Of a stretch of 64,000 nucleotides of DNA, positions 1-11,011 are shown piece by piece. The translations under genes and the position numbers were made by a program. The notes under the pieces are model-generated. The model was not told where the DNA came from. It did no database searches and saw nothing but the letters and a program-made list of their open reading frames with translations. The stretch comes from Dacryopinax spathularia (Eukaryota; Basidiomycota; Dacrymycetes; Dacrymycetales; Dacrymycetaceae): assembly GCA_037974965.1 (NCBI GenBank), contig JBBPFI010000003.1:1054001-1118000 (forward strand), given 5' to 3'. Every line of letters begins with the position of its first letter. Position 1 is the stretch's first letter.

Positions 1-2
1 AA

Positions 3-407
3 GGCTTCAATCGCGGTCTGCACCTGATGAACATGGCAATTGAGCTGGGTACCAAGGCAGCGGACCAGTTACCCAAGCCAGACGCTCTACTTCCCAAGAA
101 GGCCGCTCCCGCCGCCAAGCCTTACGAGGTTCGGCCCAAAGGTGTACCGCCCGCTGCGGAGGTTACTTTCCGGTCAATCGTGGAAGACTTCGTGGCAGCG
201 CACAATTTGCTCTTCATTCCTACAGGTCAGGCGCATGAAAAGTCGCGCATGCCACTCTATCGCGTATCGCCGAATATCGATGGCAGAGGGGGTATCACGG
301 TGTATCTGTTAGATGATGCCGTCTGGGCGCAGGAAGGATTGGAATGGCGAGCGATCAGTCTAGAAGAGATGGTGTTAAGGGCTAATCGAGCTGGAGCTCG
401 CCGATGA
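3..407 (+). CDS. TFIP11: C-terminal fragment of TFIP11/Ntr1-type spliceosome disassembly factor (5' end outside window)
   Basis: The reading frame is already open at base 3 and ends at a stop at 405-407, so only about the last 134 residues of the protein are present. The fragment begins with a segment GFNRGLHLMN, carries a Pro/Lys-rich stretch, and then a compact block ending in FVAAHNLLFIPTGQAHEKSR and ITVYLLDDAVWAQEGLEWRA. That block matches the conserved C-terminus of tuftelin-interacting protein 11 / yeast Ntr1 (Spp382), the G-patch partner of the helicase Prp43 that releases excised intron lariats in the nucleus. The G-patch itself would lie upstream of the window. Identity rests on remembered family pattern, not on a search. 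The protein appears intact at its C-terminus. Confidence 0.75.
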   Translation, partial: GFNRGLHLMNMAIELGTKAADQLPKPDALLPKKAAPAAKPYEVRPKGVPPAAEVTFRSIVEDFVAAHNLLFIPTGQAHEKSRMPLYRVSPNIDGRGGITVYLLDDAVWAQEGLEWRAISLEEMVLRANRAGARR

Positions 408-1166
408 TAACAACATCTGTAATATCAACCAATGTATTTCTTGTAGACTGTGTTCCGAGGGCTGGGTGTTCGCTTTTTCTACTTATTCCGCTAACAATGA
501 CAAGGTACCCTCACGCCAGCCTCGCTGAGATGTGAACCAACGGGCGTCACCATGGCCACGGGGTCCTAACTCGGCACAGCACTGCCTCCCAAGGCGTCGA
601 CAACGAAGTTCTCCAAATTGTTCCCGTGACAGTCGTCGCTGGTCATAGCAAGCAAAAAGTACGTTCCCTTTTACACCGTGAAGGCCATCATTTTCCAACA
701 ATCTTCATGCCTGCCAGGTATCTGTTCAACAGGAGGATCGGCGCAACATACAAACCTATTTCAAGCGATTCCATTCCATGGTTCGTTGGGGAGACCTTGC
801 ACGTGCGACTCACTGCGGCTGGTCCTGAGCGTTGTTATGAGCATCGGTCGAGCCAGGCCAGTGCGGCGTTATTGTCTTTGTTCACCAGGGCCAACATCTA
901 TGAGGCTGTCCCTTAAGTATGTGGAGGCCAGTCCATGTCGACCGCTGGCCCGTGCGTACTGATCTCGACAAAGGAGGTATTCCTTTCTGATGCTACGCTT
1001 TGGCCTTTCCCAATCTGGAGCACAGGTTCTGACGATATTGACGACGTCGTCCCTGAGGAGACAAAAGACCTTCTGGGCCCGTATAACAAGCTGCATCAAC
1101 CCCGTGCGAGATACTGAATCCTTTGGACGTATCTTCTGCCCAAGTCGCGCCCACCTGACTTCCAGG
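408..1166. other. Intergenic region
   Basis: About 760 bases between the TFIP11-like stop and the first methionine of the membrane protein. Short open frames occur on both strands but none has a recognisable domain or plausible splice signals. It presumably holds the 3' UTR of the first gene and the promoter of the second. An additional upstream exon of the membrane protein cannot be excluded. Confidence 0.5.
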
Positions 1167-3625
1167 ATGGTGACATTGAAGTCCAGAAAGTTTTGGATCC
1201 CTGTTGCCTCGTTCGTTTTGCATGCCGCTCTTGTTCTCGTCCACGCCGCTCTGGTCGCCATCGGCTCCTACCATCTAGAGCACAATGTCTCCATGGCCCT
1301 TGGGATATCTTCTGACCGCGCCGGCATTATCATCGTGGTAGTATCCCAGACATTTGTGACGGCAAGTGCAATCCCACGCCGTCCCCTACTTTGCTCATAG
1401 ACGTTTAGCTATACACGGCCGCTATGCTGAGCATAGTTCAGCAATTAGCGTTGCGCCGAGACCTCGACACCATCGAGAGCGTTACGAAACTCCATGATCA
1501 GAACGAAGCCTGGTCCGGTTTGGGATCAGCGCTACGGGCGCTCACTCGGCAACTGGATCTCCCGACCGGCTTCTTCGGCTTGTTTTGCATCCTCACCTAC
1601 CTCGGTGGCTTATCTGGGCTGCACGTCACCACCCCGGCTCTATTCAACATACAGCCTTACAATCGGACGTATGATGTAACATTGAACGCGACGTCGAGTC
1701 TGCCGGTTATTCGTGATCTTGCGGATTTCCAGTAAGTTTCCAGATTCAGCCCCATCTGAGCAGCAATCTTATGGAATATCGCCGTTGCTAATAGGTCAAA
1801 TGACATGATCGCTATGCTCTCACTGCTTCCCGGGTTTCGATATGACAATGGCACTACTAATCGAATTGGAGTACAAGGTAACACACTGTATGACGTTGTA
1901 TCGGATACGAACACCGCTGGAACCGCCAATGTCTCTGCCGTCACCCTCAATATCGGATGCTCGCCTTTCGATGTCGCCTCCAACGTTCCGTTGTATGCAG
2001 GTTCGACCAATGAGTTTCCATGGGGAGGCTTCTGGAGCTTGAATGATACTAATGGCACGGAAGCAAGATTCTATCCGACGGGTGCGCAGGCACTGGCATT
2101 CTTTCATTGCTCCCTACTCACAGTTCAGCATTCAGATCCTGGACTAATGCGCATAGCATGGGTAGCACTCTTGCATGGATATCCTAATGTGTGCCGCTGA
2201 CTTGCTGCCAGATGGGTAACGGTGGTGGCGTAACTCATCAAACGCCTCCTGTAACCCCAGTTCTCTACGGCGGCAGCTTCCGGGACTCTTTCGGCCAAAC
2301 CATCGACAGCAACTTTCAGATGGCCTATCCGATAAGTATGGGTCCTACATCCTGGGATCCGCCTGGGCGCTTTTGACACAGCCCTCAGACGTCGAGGCAA
2401 ACATCACTCGGAATCTCACGACCCAGCTCTGTAGCTGCAACCTTGCGGTCACGTATCATACCGTTGAAGTGGACCTACAGACGAAGCTGCTGGTCAATGC
2501 GCCACCTCGTCGCACGATTGCCACCTGGGAAGATCCTACGACATCCAGCACCGACCCACTCAGCTTTTGGGCAAGTCTCACTGCGAAGTATCTGATCCTG
2601 CGCTGATATGGTTTGGCAGCATTATATGCTTTGGGCGGCCCTGGGTCAGAACAGCTCGACTGACGGCTGCTTCGCCGGCGGAGAGTCATGTCAGATGCTG
2701 AGCCCAGTCGAAGAGTGAGTGCCCTATCCTATGGAAGTTAACGCTGCCTCATAAAAATGAAGCTATCTGAGGCAAACGTTGGGACTGCAAGACGCTCTAG
2801 AAGACGCTCCGCCAGGTCAACCGATACCACCATCCAATACACCGCAGCAAGACGTAAGCCTACTCGCGTTAGAACAGGCAATGGAGAATTTGTTGAGCTT
2901 AATGATCTGGTCGGGTGAGTAGTAGGCCTTTTGCCGCGGTAGCTGCTATTGGAATTCGGTCTTCCAGTTCCCCTCATCGGTAACCAAGGCCAGTTCAAGC
3001 AGAATTCGACCGAAATATCCGGTTTCGGTCAAGTTTTGGAAGCACGCCTGAATGTAAGTAGTCGCCGTACCTGTTACGAACAGTCCTGACAGATGTACTC
3101 AGCTGAACATGGTTCCGGTACGTGCTTGTAAAGACCTGATCAACATACAGGCTTACCCAGTGTGCTGCCCAGACCATCGCTGGATGTGCAATCTCGGTTA
3201 TCTTGCTCATATTCAGTCTGATCCTCACCTGGAATAACCTTAAACAAGAGAGCAAAGCCACCCTGTGCCATGAATTTGATAGCATGGGCGTGTTGCAGCT
3301 TCTCTGGCTCTCGGGCCAATTCCCTTCCACCTCGAAGCATCTGGCAAGCGAGGTGGAGATCCCGTCCACAAAGGACTTGCGACATGCCGGTGGATCTCTG
3401 TCGCTTTGGCCGACGGGTTCAAGTTCAGAGTCAAACTCGCCCAGATCAAGCACTTTGGACGAGAGGCAATCCCTGCGAGGAGCTGGCCCAGTTCATCTAC
3501 TGAAGAGGTTTGAAAGCACATCTTCAAGTAGCGAAGTTTCGTGGGATTTGGGAAGCACGTCTGAATTAGAGAAGTGCGTCAGGAATGAAGATCATCCACT
3601 GGTAAATCTGTATCTGCATCGCTGA
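1167..3625 (+). CDS. Multi-exon membrane glycoprotein of unknown function, paralogue A
   Basis: I do not recognise a named family, but the gene is clearly homologous to the one at 19618-22040. Shared blocks are an N-terminal hydrophobic segment followed by EHNVSMALGISSDRAG, then LHVTTPALFNIQPYN, then a segment VDLQTKLLVNAPPRRT, and near the C-terminus GVLQLLWLSGQFPSTSKHLA. Traced exons are 1167-1361, 1409-1731 and one starting at 1795; the remaining exons run to the stop at 3623-3625. The layout suggests N-terminal membrane segments, a large lumenal or extracellular domain with several N-x-S/T sites, a membrane segment near 3200 (ILISVISLMLIFSLIL-like), and a Ser/Glu-rich cytoplasmic tail. 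Intron 1 has a GC donor, whereas the paralogue has GT. The start is chosen by alignment with the paralogue. Function is unknown; a surface or vacuolar membrane role is only inference. Confidence 0.7.
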
Positions 3626-3910
3626 GCTAGTCTTCTGTAAAGTTATTGTAACTGTTTTCATTGGTATGGATACTTTGATCCTCTCTTCTTACTACGGGGT
3701 GTCGCGCGGCTGAGACAGATTAGCGCGAGGGGCAATGCGGGCCAGCCTGGCCAGCCTTGGGCACGGGAGGGGACACACCGCAAGGTGGCAGAAGGGTCCA
3801 GAAGAGTGGCTGACTAAGCGGTCAATCCAGCACAGCCACTGAGATCTTGATATGAGTCCCCCTTGCGAATGCACGCTTTGGCTCGCCTTACCAACTCCAT
3901 AACCACCACC

Positions 3911-4515
3911 ATGTCAAAACATCATCCCGGTGCGTATTTGCTGGCACTACCTGTAATGACATTTATACTGACCTTTACTCTAGATCTCATTATGTGTAGG
4001 CGGCAAACTGGCATTGGTGAGTCACTTCCGTCGTGAACAATAGGCGTCTCACTAACCACGTCTCTACAGCCATAGGCCGCTTGTGCGAAAAATGCGATGG
4101 AAAATGGTAAGCAATATCTGCTTCAAGTAGTCCTGAGATAAGACTAACTCGGTCTTCTAGTCCTGTATGTGACTCGTATGTGCGTCCTGAGACTCTTGTC
4201 CGCATCTGCGACGAATGCAATTTTGGCACGTACGGCGGAAGGTGTATCATCTGCGGTTCTCCAGGTACGTTGGTCCTTCCACCCCCTCTTGCCTGACATC
4301 CACTGATCATGTTGCCCACAGGTATCTCTGATGCATACTATTGTGCCGAGTGCACGCGTCTAGAGAAGGATCGAGACGGGTGTCCGAAGATCGTCAACCT
4401 CGGTGCGAGCAGAACGGACCTCTTCTATGAGAGGCGTCGTTTAGGTGCGTAATATTGCTTGAAGGGTCGTATGAAGCGGCTACTGACTCTGTCCCCAGGC
4501 TTCAAAAAGGGATGA
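3911..4515 (+). CDS. PHF5A: PHF5A/Rds3, zinc-binding subunit of SF3b
   Basis: Six exons were traced: 3911-3929, 3984-4016, 4070-4106, 4161-4264, 4322-4444 and 4499-4515, all with GT-AG introns. The spliced protein is about 110 residues, starts [20 protein letters not shown] and ends [12 protein letters not shown]. It is nearly identical to eukaryotic PHF5A/Rds3/Ini1 along its whole length. The CxxC pairs (CEKCDGKCPVC, ICDECN, CIICG, YCAEC) form the knotted three-zinc fold. In the U2 snRNP SF3b complex PHF5A packs against SF3B1 and helps form the pocket that holds the branch-point adenosine. Five introns in a 333-nt coding sequence is dense even for a basidiomycete. Identification is firm. Confidence 0.97.
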
Positions 4516-4661
4516 TCCGTCAACCACCTCTGTTTCTCTCGCTGTTGTACTATTACATGTCTATGAGTCATAATGCACACTATACCGGTTATGAAACCCA
4601 AAACTGCAACCAGGGAATGTCGGGAAAATATGGGTATACAGATACATGAGAGAAAAGGGGA

Positions 4662-7600
4662 TTAAGGACCATTGCTGCCGTTCCCATACACCTGGAAGGG
4701 GAGAAGAGGCCTGCTGTTCCTCGGATTGGCGATGTCCGTCACAACCCTGAGAGCGTTCATGTCGACCTGAAGCGTTGTTTAGTAAGTGTCTTCGATTACG
4801 GAGGAAGCGAGACGTACTGGGGCCTTGAAAACGACAAATATATGCGTGGGATCGTGCACATCGTTCTCTTCGCAGTCCGCACACAAGTCTTTTGAGCAGT
4901 AAACGCATCTGAACCATTCTCCCCGGATAGGCTCGACGCAGATATCGCACAGAGTAGTCTGGTGAACCAGATGAAGCAGGTAAGCTGTCAAGTCGTAGTC
5001 AGCAGTAGTTCCCAAAACGGAATGTAGTACAATATCACACCTTTTGGATCTTGGTTCGACTCGAAGCCCTGCGCCACAGGACTCCTATACAAGAGAGGCA
5101 GGATGGGGAAAGGAGAATTGATCGCCCGGTCGAGCGGTCGTGGGATCTTGAAGAACGCATGCATGGGATCATGCAGATCGTATGACCGTGCTTCGCACAT
5201 AGAGCACTAGTTCATGCGTGAGTATCCGCAGCGCGCTCTTCTCATATAAGAAGCATACTAAGCTATAAGACTCTGGCAATGACGGGCAGTGTGCACATTG
5301 GTATCGCACGCCTTCGATAAGCTGGGTCCTGATTAACCTGACTTCCAGAAATGATGTGCAATAGTGCGTACCTCATCGCATCCCTTGCAGATGATATGCT
5401 CCGACACCTCATTCGACCGTATAGCCCCAATAACAGTCGGCAGCGAGTCCGAGCTAGAGGAATTCGACCTCTGCCGAGGGAACGCAATGTCCAAATTCAG
5501 CCCATCCCGCTGAGACCACAAATTCCTCGCTCGCTTGCTTGCCGCCTCGACCTGCGCGCTGTCGAGCGGGTAGGGAATCTTGATCATTATGTGCGAGTCG
5601 TCGTGCCCGCCGTCCGGGGCAGTGAGGTTGCCGGGGAGGCCCGCGGCTTCGCAGTTTGCGCAGATGTCGACGTCGGTGCAGATCGCGCAGTGGAACCGGG
5701 CGCCGACGATGTCTTGCAAGCAGCTGTTCTTGACTCAGTTTCCGCACTCCGAAAACAAGATAATGAAAACGTACTGTGTACACTTCACACCCGGATGATC
5801 CAGCGCTACCAACAATCAGCCGCCGTCCCTATCGCATACACAAAGAAAAGCTGCTCACTATCCGGCTCCACCCTATCCGACAAAACAAGCGCATTACTCA
5901 TCGCCGGCGTCGGAGGCTCACTCTTCTTCCCCTCGACGGACAAGAACACGTGCGTAGGGTGAATATGGTGTACTTGGCTGTAGCAGCCTCTGCAGAGTGA
6001 GAAGTTGTCGCATGAGAGACATTTGTAGCGGTCGCCGGGGAGGGGGGTCTTGCATGTTGCGCATTCCACGTGTTCGTCGTATTCTACTCTTCGCGTTAGC
6101 TCCGCACACTACTTCTCCGAACACAAGCAGAAGGGGGTGATGGGGCAAGGTAAAGTTGTACAGCGGAGCGCGGGACGCACCAAGATCCTTCCACCCCGTC
6201 GGGCCCCACATCTTCTCCCTAAACGCATGCCTAAACGCATGTTTCCTCCTCCCCCTGCTCGGGGACTGGACCCCCGAGTGAGGCAGCGCCAACGAGCTCG
6301 AGCTCTGCGAGCCAGAACCATGATAATGCGCCGTCGGGCTCCCCGAGAGCGGACTCGGCCCGCCTCCCGAGCTGGAGGAGGACGAGGAGAGGGGCGAATG
6401 ACCCTGACCCTCCGTTTCGGCTGACAGGGTGGCGTGGTTCAGGCCGGCGCTGTGGATGCAGGCGGCGCAGAGCTCGTACCCCCTCTCCATGGAGGGCATT
6501 TGAAGCCCGGGCCGGCGGGGGGTGTCGTACCCGTAGCCATAGCCGAAGCCGTAGGAAGAGGAGGAAGAGGGCGAGGGCCGACCGCCAGAGCCGGGGCTGT
6601 AGTTGTTGTTCTCTTTTGGCGGGACTGGGGGAGGGGAGAGGTCTTGTAGCGCTATACTGGACCCGGAGTGGCTGGGCTGGTGAACCGTCGCCTCCGAATA
6701 AGCGGAGTACGCGTCGGTTATGTCCACCGACCGGCCGGACAAGTGATGCCATGAGGGCGGCTCGCGAGCTTCCTTCTCCCCACAGGTTGTACATACGTAG
6801 CGGAAGTCTTCGAGCAGTGTCCCGCAGACGGAACAGTCTGTGAGCAAGCGCGGAGCTTCAGCGGGGAGGGAATCGACCTCTTCTTCGGGTACGAAAGCGA
6901 GTACTTCGGCCGGTATACCAGGATAACGGTTCTGCAACATCGGGAGAGCAGAAGAATGATCCCCCACCAGCGGCAAGTGTTCCTCCGACCCTGGAGAATC
7001 GCGTGCACGTTTGCCTTTCCAGTTCGGGGTCGCGAGCTGTCGATCCTGATGCGCTTGGTTCTCGATCCATGCCAGGCCGTGCGGGCTCGTCTGCTGGTTG
7101 TTGGAGATATAGAGGCTTTCGAGGTCTACGCTGCCGTTCTGGTCCATCAGTCCTATACTCATCCCCATTGCGCTGTCCCGCTGCATCCTCCTCCGACCGG
7201 ATGAGCCCCCGCTCTGCGACGCCGCGTATTCGTAATAATAATGATGCGTCCCCCTCTGTAGCTCAAGCTCGGCATCGTCGAACGGGTCGATCTCCTCGCC
7301 TCCTTCTGCCAGATCGGCGGCAGTCCCGTTAAGCCCGTTCGTGTGCTCGTGAGGAGAGGGAGAATCGTGCACCACCAGGCGCCGGAGTCGGTCGGCCGCC
7401 ATGGCCGTCTCGCTCTGATCGTCAAATGGCCCCGCTTGCTGGAAGCGTCTTGATCCCGGCGAAGCCGGTGGGGAAGGCGGAACAGTAGCGACAGTCGGGA
7501 GGTTATAGTTCGGCAAGTTGACCCCAGCCGCTCCGGCCGACGTGGACGGCGGGTATCCAGCTCGGGGCACGTCGACAAAACTACTCCCTGCTTGACTCCC

Positions 7601-8186
7601 ACCGTAGTTATGCGAACTGAGGGTGATCATATCATCCTCCATCTCCCCCGATCCTCTCGGTACTTCCCGCCCAGGTCCACCGCCAGAAGAGGGTCGATCA
7701 ACCTGCACGTACTCGTCCATACTCGCCAGACTGGCCGTATCGCTCAGACTGGGGCCGTCATTGTCCATGTTCACCCGCACTCGGAGCGTCACCTTTTTCC
7801 CTGATGAGCTCCGCCCGCTCGCGCTAGAAGCGCCGGAGTAGTACGCCACGCTGTCTGTGTCCCCGTCTGAGAAATAGTTGATCGCTTCCGTCAAGTCGTG
7901 GTTCGAAGAGATATCGGTGACTTCGCCATCGTCGTCCATATACGTAATCAGAAATGGACTCCCATAGAGGGCAAAACATTGTTCGACCTATACCCAACCA
8001 GCATGAAATCAGAACACTTGCATTACTCAGCGAAGGAGAGAGGCGCACCTTAGCCCGCAATGTATCGTACGAACAGTCCACGGCAGAAGCGAACGTCACA
8101 CGTCGCATAGACCGGTTGTAGGAGCATTTAACGACCAACGGCCTGTCTGGCCTGTCCCAGCCGGAAGAATGCGAGGAGAGCGCCAT
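4662..8186 (-). CDS. PB1 domain plus multiple ZZ zinc fingers, NBR1/p62-like
   Basis: The start at 8186 opens a PB1 domain: the basic first strand RPLVVKCSYN, then after an intron the acidic OPCA-type loop around YMDDDGEVTDISSNHD. A long Ser/Gly/Pro-rich low-complexity region (about 7850-6300) follows, then up to five ZZ-type fingers. The first is split, with CSVCGTLLEDFRYVCTTCGE near 6830 and its second half GYELCAACIHSAGLNH near 6460. The others are near 6060 (CATC..CLSCDNFSLCRGC), 5700 (CAICTDVDICANC), 5380-5170 (CKGC..CAHC) and 4930 (CDICVEPIRGEWFRC). The last exon runs from about 4765 to the TAA at 4662. PB1 plus ZZ is the architecture of selective-autophagy receptors such as NBR1 and p62; I see no FW domain, so that role is inference. 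Several short introns interrupt the 3' half. Confidence 0.8.
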
Positions 8187-8581
8187 CCCCTCTTCGCTTG
8201 CCTCACTTCCTCCTGTCTTCGTCCCGCTGACGGCTGTGCGTAGCAGCCGGTCGAGGTCGTCAGCCTTGCAGCTTGGGGATGGAGGGATGAGTCGGGAGGG
8301 TTGGGGTTGAGGGATATGACTGCGGGGTCAAGGATATCCCATAGCCACCATAAGGTGTAAGCAAGTGCCGCTGGTGCTGCGAGAGAAGCCCAACCGCCCT
8401 CTAAGCAAGGCAGACGATGAGCGGCCGCGTTCCAGCCGGCGGTGCGCAGCCCACAGCAAAGACATTCACGTGCACCCAAAGGGATATGAGGCTGACAAAG
8501 CTTCACCGCCACTAGGGTTTCGTCCTTCACCTTCTGTGGGCGATCGGGCTCCTTGCTTGTCTCTTACTCACAACTGGTCAG

Positions 8582-9052
8582 ATGGTTTGCGCAAAGTGCG
8601 AAAAGGTGCGTCCTCTCTCGTGCCTTCGCTATGACTAAGAAGCGGTATACTGATAGAGTCGGGGGTATAGAAACTATCCAAACTCGCCGCGCCCGACCCA
8701 TTCGCCCCCTCCACCTCCCAAAACCGCAAGATCGGGGAAAACAAGCTTCTTTCCTCTACCGGTTCGCTCGCTCCTGGCAAGTCAACCAAGTCTGTCAAGT
8801 CTGGTGTGATAGGGGGAAGTGGGAGCGCGGGGAGGTTTACGCCGTATGGCGGGAAGTGTAAGGACTGTAAGGGTAATGTGAGCCAGAATGGGGCGAGGTA
8901 TTGTCATGGTGCGTCCTGCTTTCGACCATTCATTACTGGGGAGTGGGAAGGGGCTGATTAAAATGATAGGATGTGCGTTCAAGAAGGGCCTGTGTTCGAT
9001 ATGCGGCAAGAAGATATTGGATACGAAGCAGTACAATATGAGCAACAAGTAG
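8582..9052 (+). CDS. CRIPT: CRIPT, cysteine-rich zinc-binding protein
   Basis: Three exons: 8582-8605, 8671-8908 and 8970-9052. The protein begins MVCAKCEKKLSKLAAPDPFA and ends CSICGKKILDTKQYNMSNK, matching CRIPT end to end. CxxC pairs at the N-terminus (CAKC) and in the C-terminal half (CKDC, CHGC, CSIC) bind zinc. The middle is a Ser/Gly-rich linker longer than in animals. Animal CRIPT was named for binding PSD-95 PDZ domains, but the conserved eukaryotic protein has been found in spliceosomal (minor spliceosome) particles; the fungal role is probably in RNA processing. The animal C-terminal PDZ ligand is absent, as expected. Confidence 0.95.
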
Positions 9053-9261
9053 CTCTTTCGCCCTCTCCGGCTCTCGTTCTTCTATCTTTGACGGTGTGGT
9101 TGGAGGGCCCGGTTACTGTACTCTTATATATCATGTACGCTACGGATGAATACCATGTTGTGCCATCATCACCGCTATCACTAATACCTCAATTCGGCAA
9201 GCAATCTTTATTTATCTCCTAGTTGATACATTCTCTCCGACAGTAACTTATCCAGTCCGAT

Positions 9262-10602
9262 CTACAGCAACCCAGCCCGTTTCTTCACCTCCTCCCACAC
9301 GCCCTTCCCCTCCCCAAAATGGTACTCATAGCTGTCGCCCACATGATCCAGCAGGTCGTTCGCCTGCATGGCTCGTCTCTTCCTGGCGAAGGCGAACCTA
9401 CTTGCGGTGCGCGTTACGGTTGCGGCGCCGTAGGCGGCTAGGATCGAGACGTGTGGGCTGTCGATGTCGGGTTGTTTCTCGCTGCACCGGCAGCATGGTC
9501 AGTATCGGCTCTCTACCACGATTACACAGAGAAGGGAGGAGAGAAAAAGAAAATGAGTACGCACGTATATCCCCCCTCCTCGAAATTCTTCCCCCAAGCC
9601 AAGAACGTCGCCATACACCCACTCAACACATCACCCTGCCCCCCACACCGCTTCAACCCGCCTTCCTCGGAGACTGTCCAGCTCTCAACGCCGTTCGAGA
9701 TGATGTCCTCTGCACCCTTTTGGACTACTGTCACGCGCCCGAGCGCTTGGGAGACTTTGGCGCAGAGCTCTTTCGGGTCGCCTTCGTTTTGGTTGATGCC
9801 CTACGCGTCGCCTTCAACGCCAGCTCGAGAGAGAGACGAAAGGGGGAGAGGGAGGCGCCGAGAGGGCAGAGGGCAGAGGAAGGAGGGGAAAGGAAGAGAA
9901 CATACCAGCTTATCACACAACCTCTTGAACTCCATCACGTTCGGCGTCAACACAGCCTTGCTATACCCCTTCACGACCTCCGGATCCATCTGCACCATCC
10001 AGAGCCCATCGGCATCCAACACAACGTACATCCCCTGCTGTCTAGCGACCCTCAACGCCATCCGCCCAAACGCCTGGTTCGCGTCCGACCGGCCCATGCC
10101 GGGGCCGATGACGAGGACGTGCAGGCGCGAGACGAGGTCTTTGAAGATCGGCTCGACTTTCTCGACGGGGGTGGACTCGTCTAGGATACGGTGGACGATC
10201 AGGTCGGGGGAATAGGTCTTGATTACGTTGCCGGCGGTGGGCTCGCAGATGACGTGGGCGAGGTCGGCGCCCTACCCAACATCAGCCACCGATAGATACG
10301 GGCTGCTGAAAATAGGCATACGAGCAGCATAGCTGACATGGAGGAGAAGTAGGGCGCTCCGGTATAGCTGTAGAATCCCTCAATATCCGCTCCCTCAGAG
10401 TAAGGTACATGAGACGCACTCAGCCGATCCACCAACAACGCCCACTCGGCCTACAGATCCTCTTAATCCCCGCTCAACAGCAACATGCATACAGGAATAA
10501 TTCACCTGCTTGGCCCTTATGCAGTTTCCCCGACAGTGGCGGGATGATCGTCCTGACCTGCTCCAGAATCCGAGTCGCGGAGGAAGCAGCCATCCTATAC
10601 AT
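9262..10602 (-). CDS. NAXD: ATP/ADP-dependent (S)-NAD(P)HX dehydratase
   Basis: The protein belongs to the YjeF C-terminal/ribokinase-like family that repairs hydrated NAD(P)H at the expense of ATP. Visible landmarks are an N-terminal [29 protein letters not shown], the segment [17 protein letters not shown], the catalytic-site stretch [24 protein letters not shown], and the nucleotide-site motif [17 protein letters not shown]. It ends [11 protein letters not shown] with TAG at 9262. At least four introns interrupt it; one removes the stretch after SAMLL near 10320-10275. The start at 10602 is the outer of two in-frame methionines (the other at 10593), and neither gives an obvious mitochondrial presequence. 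It lies head to head with ARP2. Confidence 0.93.
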
Positions 10603-11011
10603 CAGATCGTATGTCGTGTAAGAAGAACAAGGGTAGACAATAGGATAAGAAAAGGGGGAGGGGACGACCAACCTTTTCTAGCGAGCCTATGTATGCTGGA
10701 GTACCTGCTGCTCTCCAACCCACCGCAACTACTACTAGTGCTGGGACGGGCAATGACGTCTGTGCAGCAGTCGATGTCAGAGGCGTTATGGGCGGGATCA
10801 ATCGGAAGCGCCGAACCACGGGAACGCGGAGGTGGCCCTGGTCGTCGTCGTTGCAGTGCTCATCGCCGAGGCCGACTTCCACTCAAACTGCACGTGCTGC
10901 GGCGCATATTATCCCTACTGCTCTCATAAGTACGCGTACAGGCACAGGCAGCATACATCCCAATATCTTCAGCAAAAAGGTCTGGGACTGCAGACGTGTG
11001 CATAGAAGAAC
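10603..11011. promoter_or_regulatory. Divergent promoter region between NAXD and ARP2
   Basis: About 410 bases separate two divergently transcribed genes and must carry both promoters. Open frames of roughly 100 codons exist here on both strands but look like compositional by-products. No clear TATA box was recognised. Confidence 0.45.

Noticed and set aside
5050-5080. ggttcgactcgaag resembling a tRNA T-loop
   Set aside because: No acceptor or anticodon stem could be built around it, and it lies within or beside exons of the PB1-ZZ gene.
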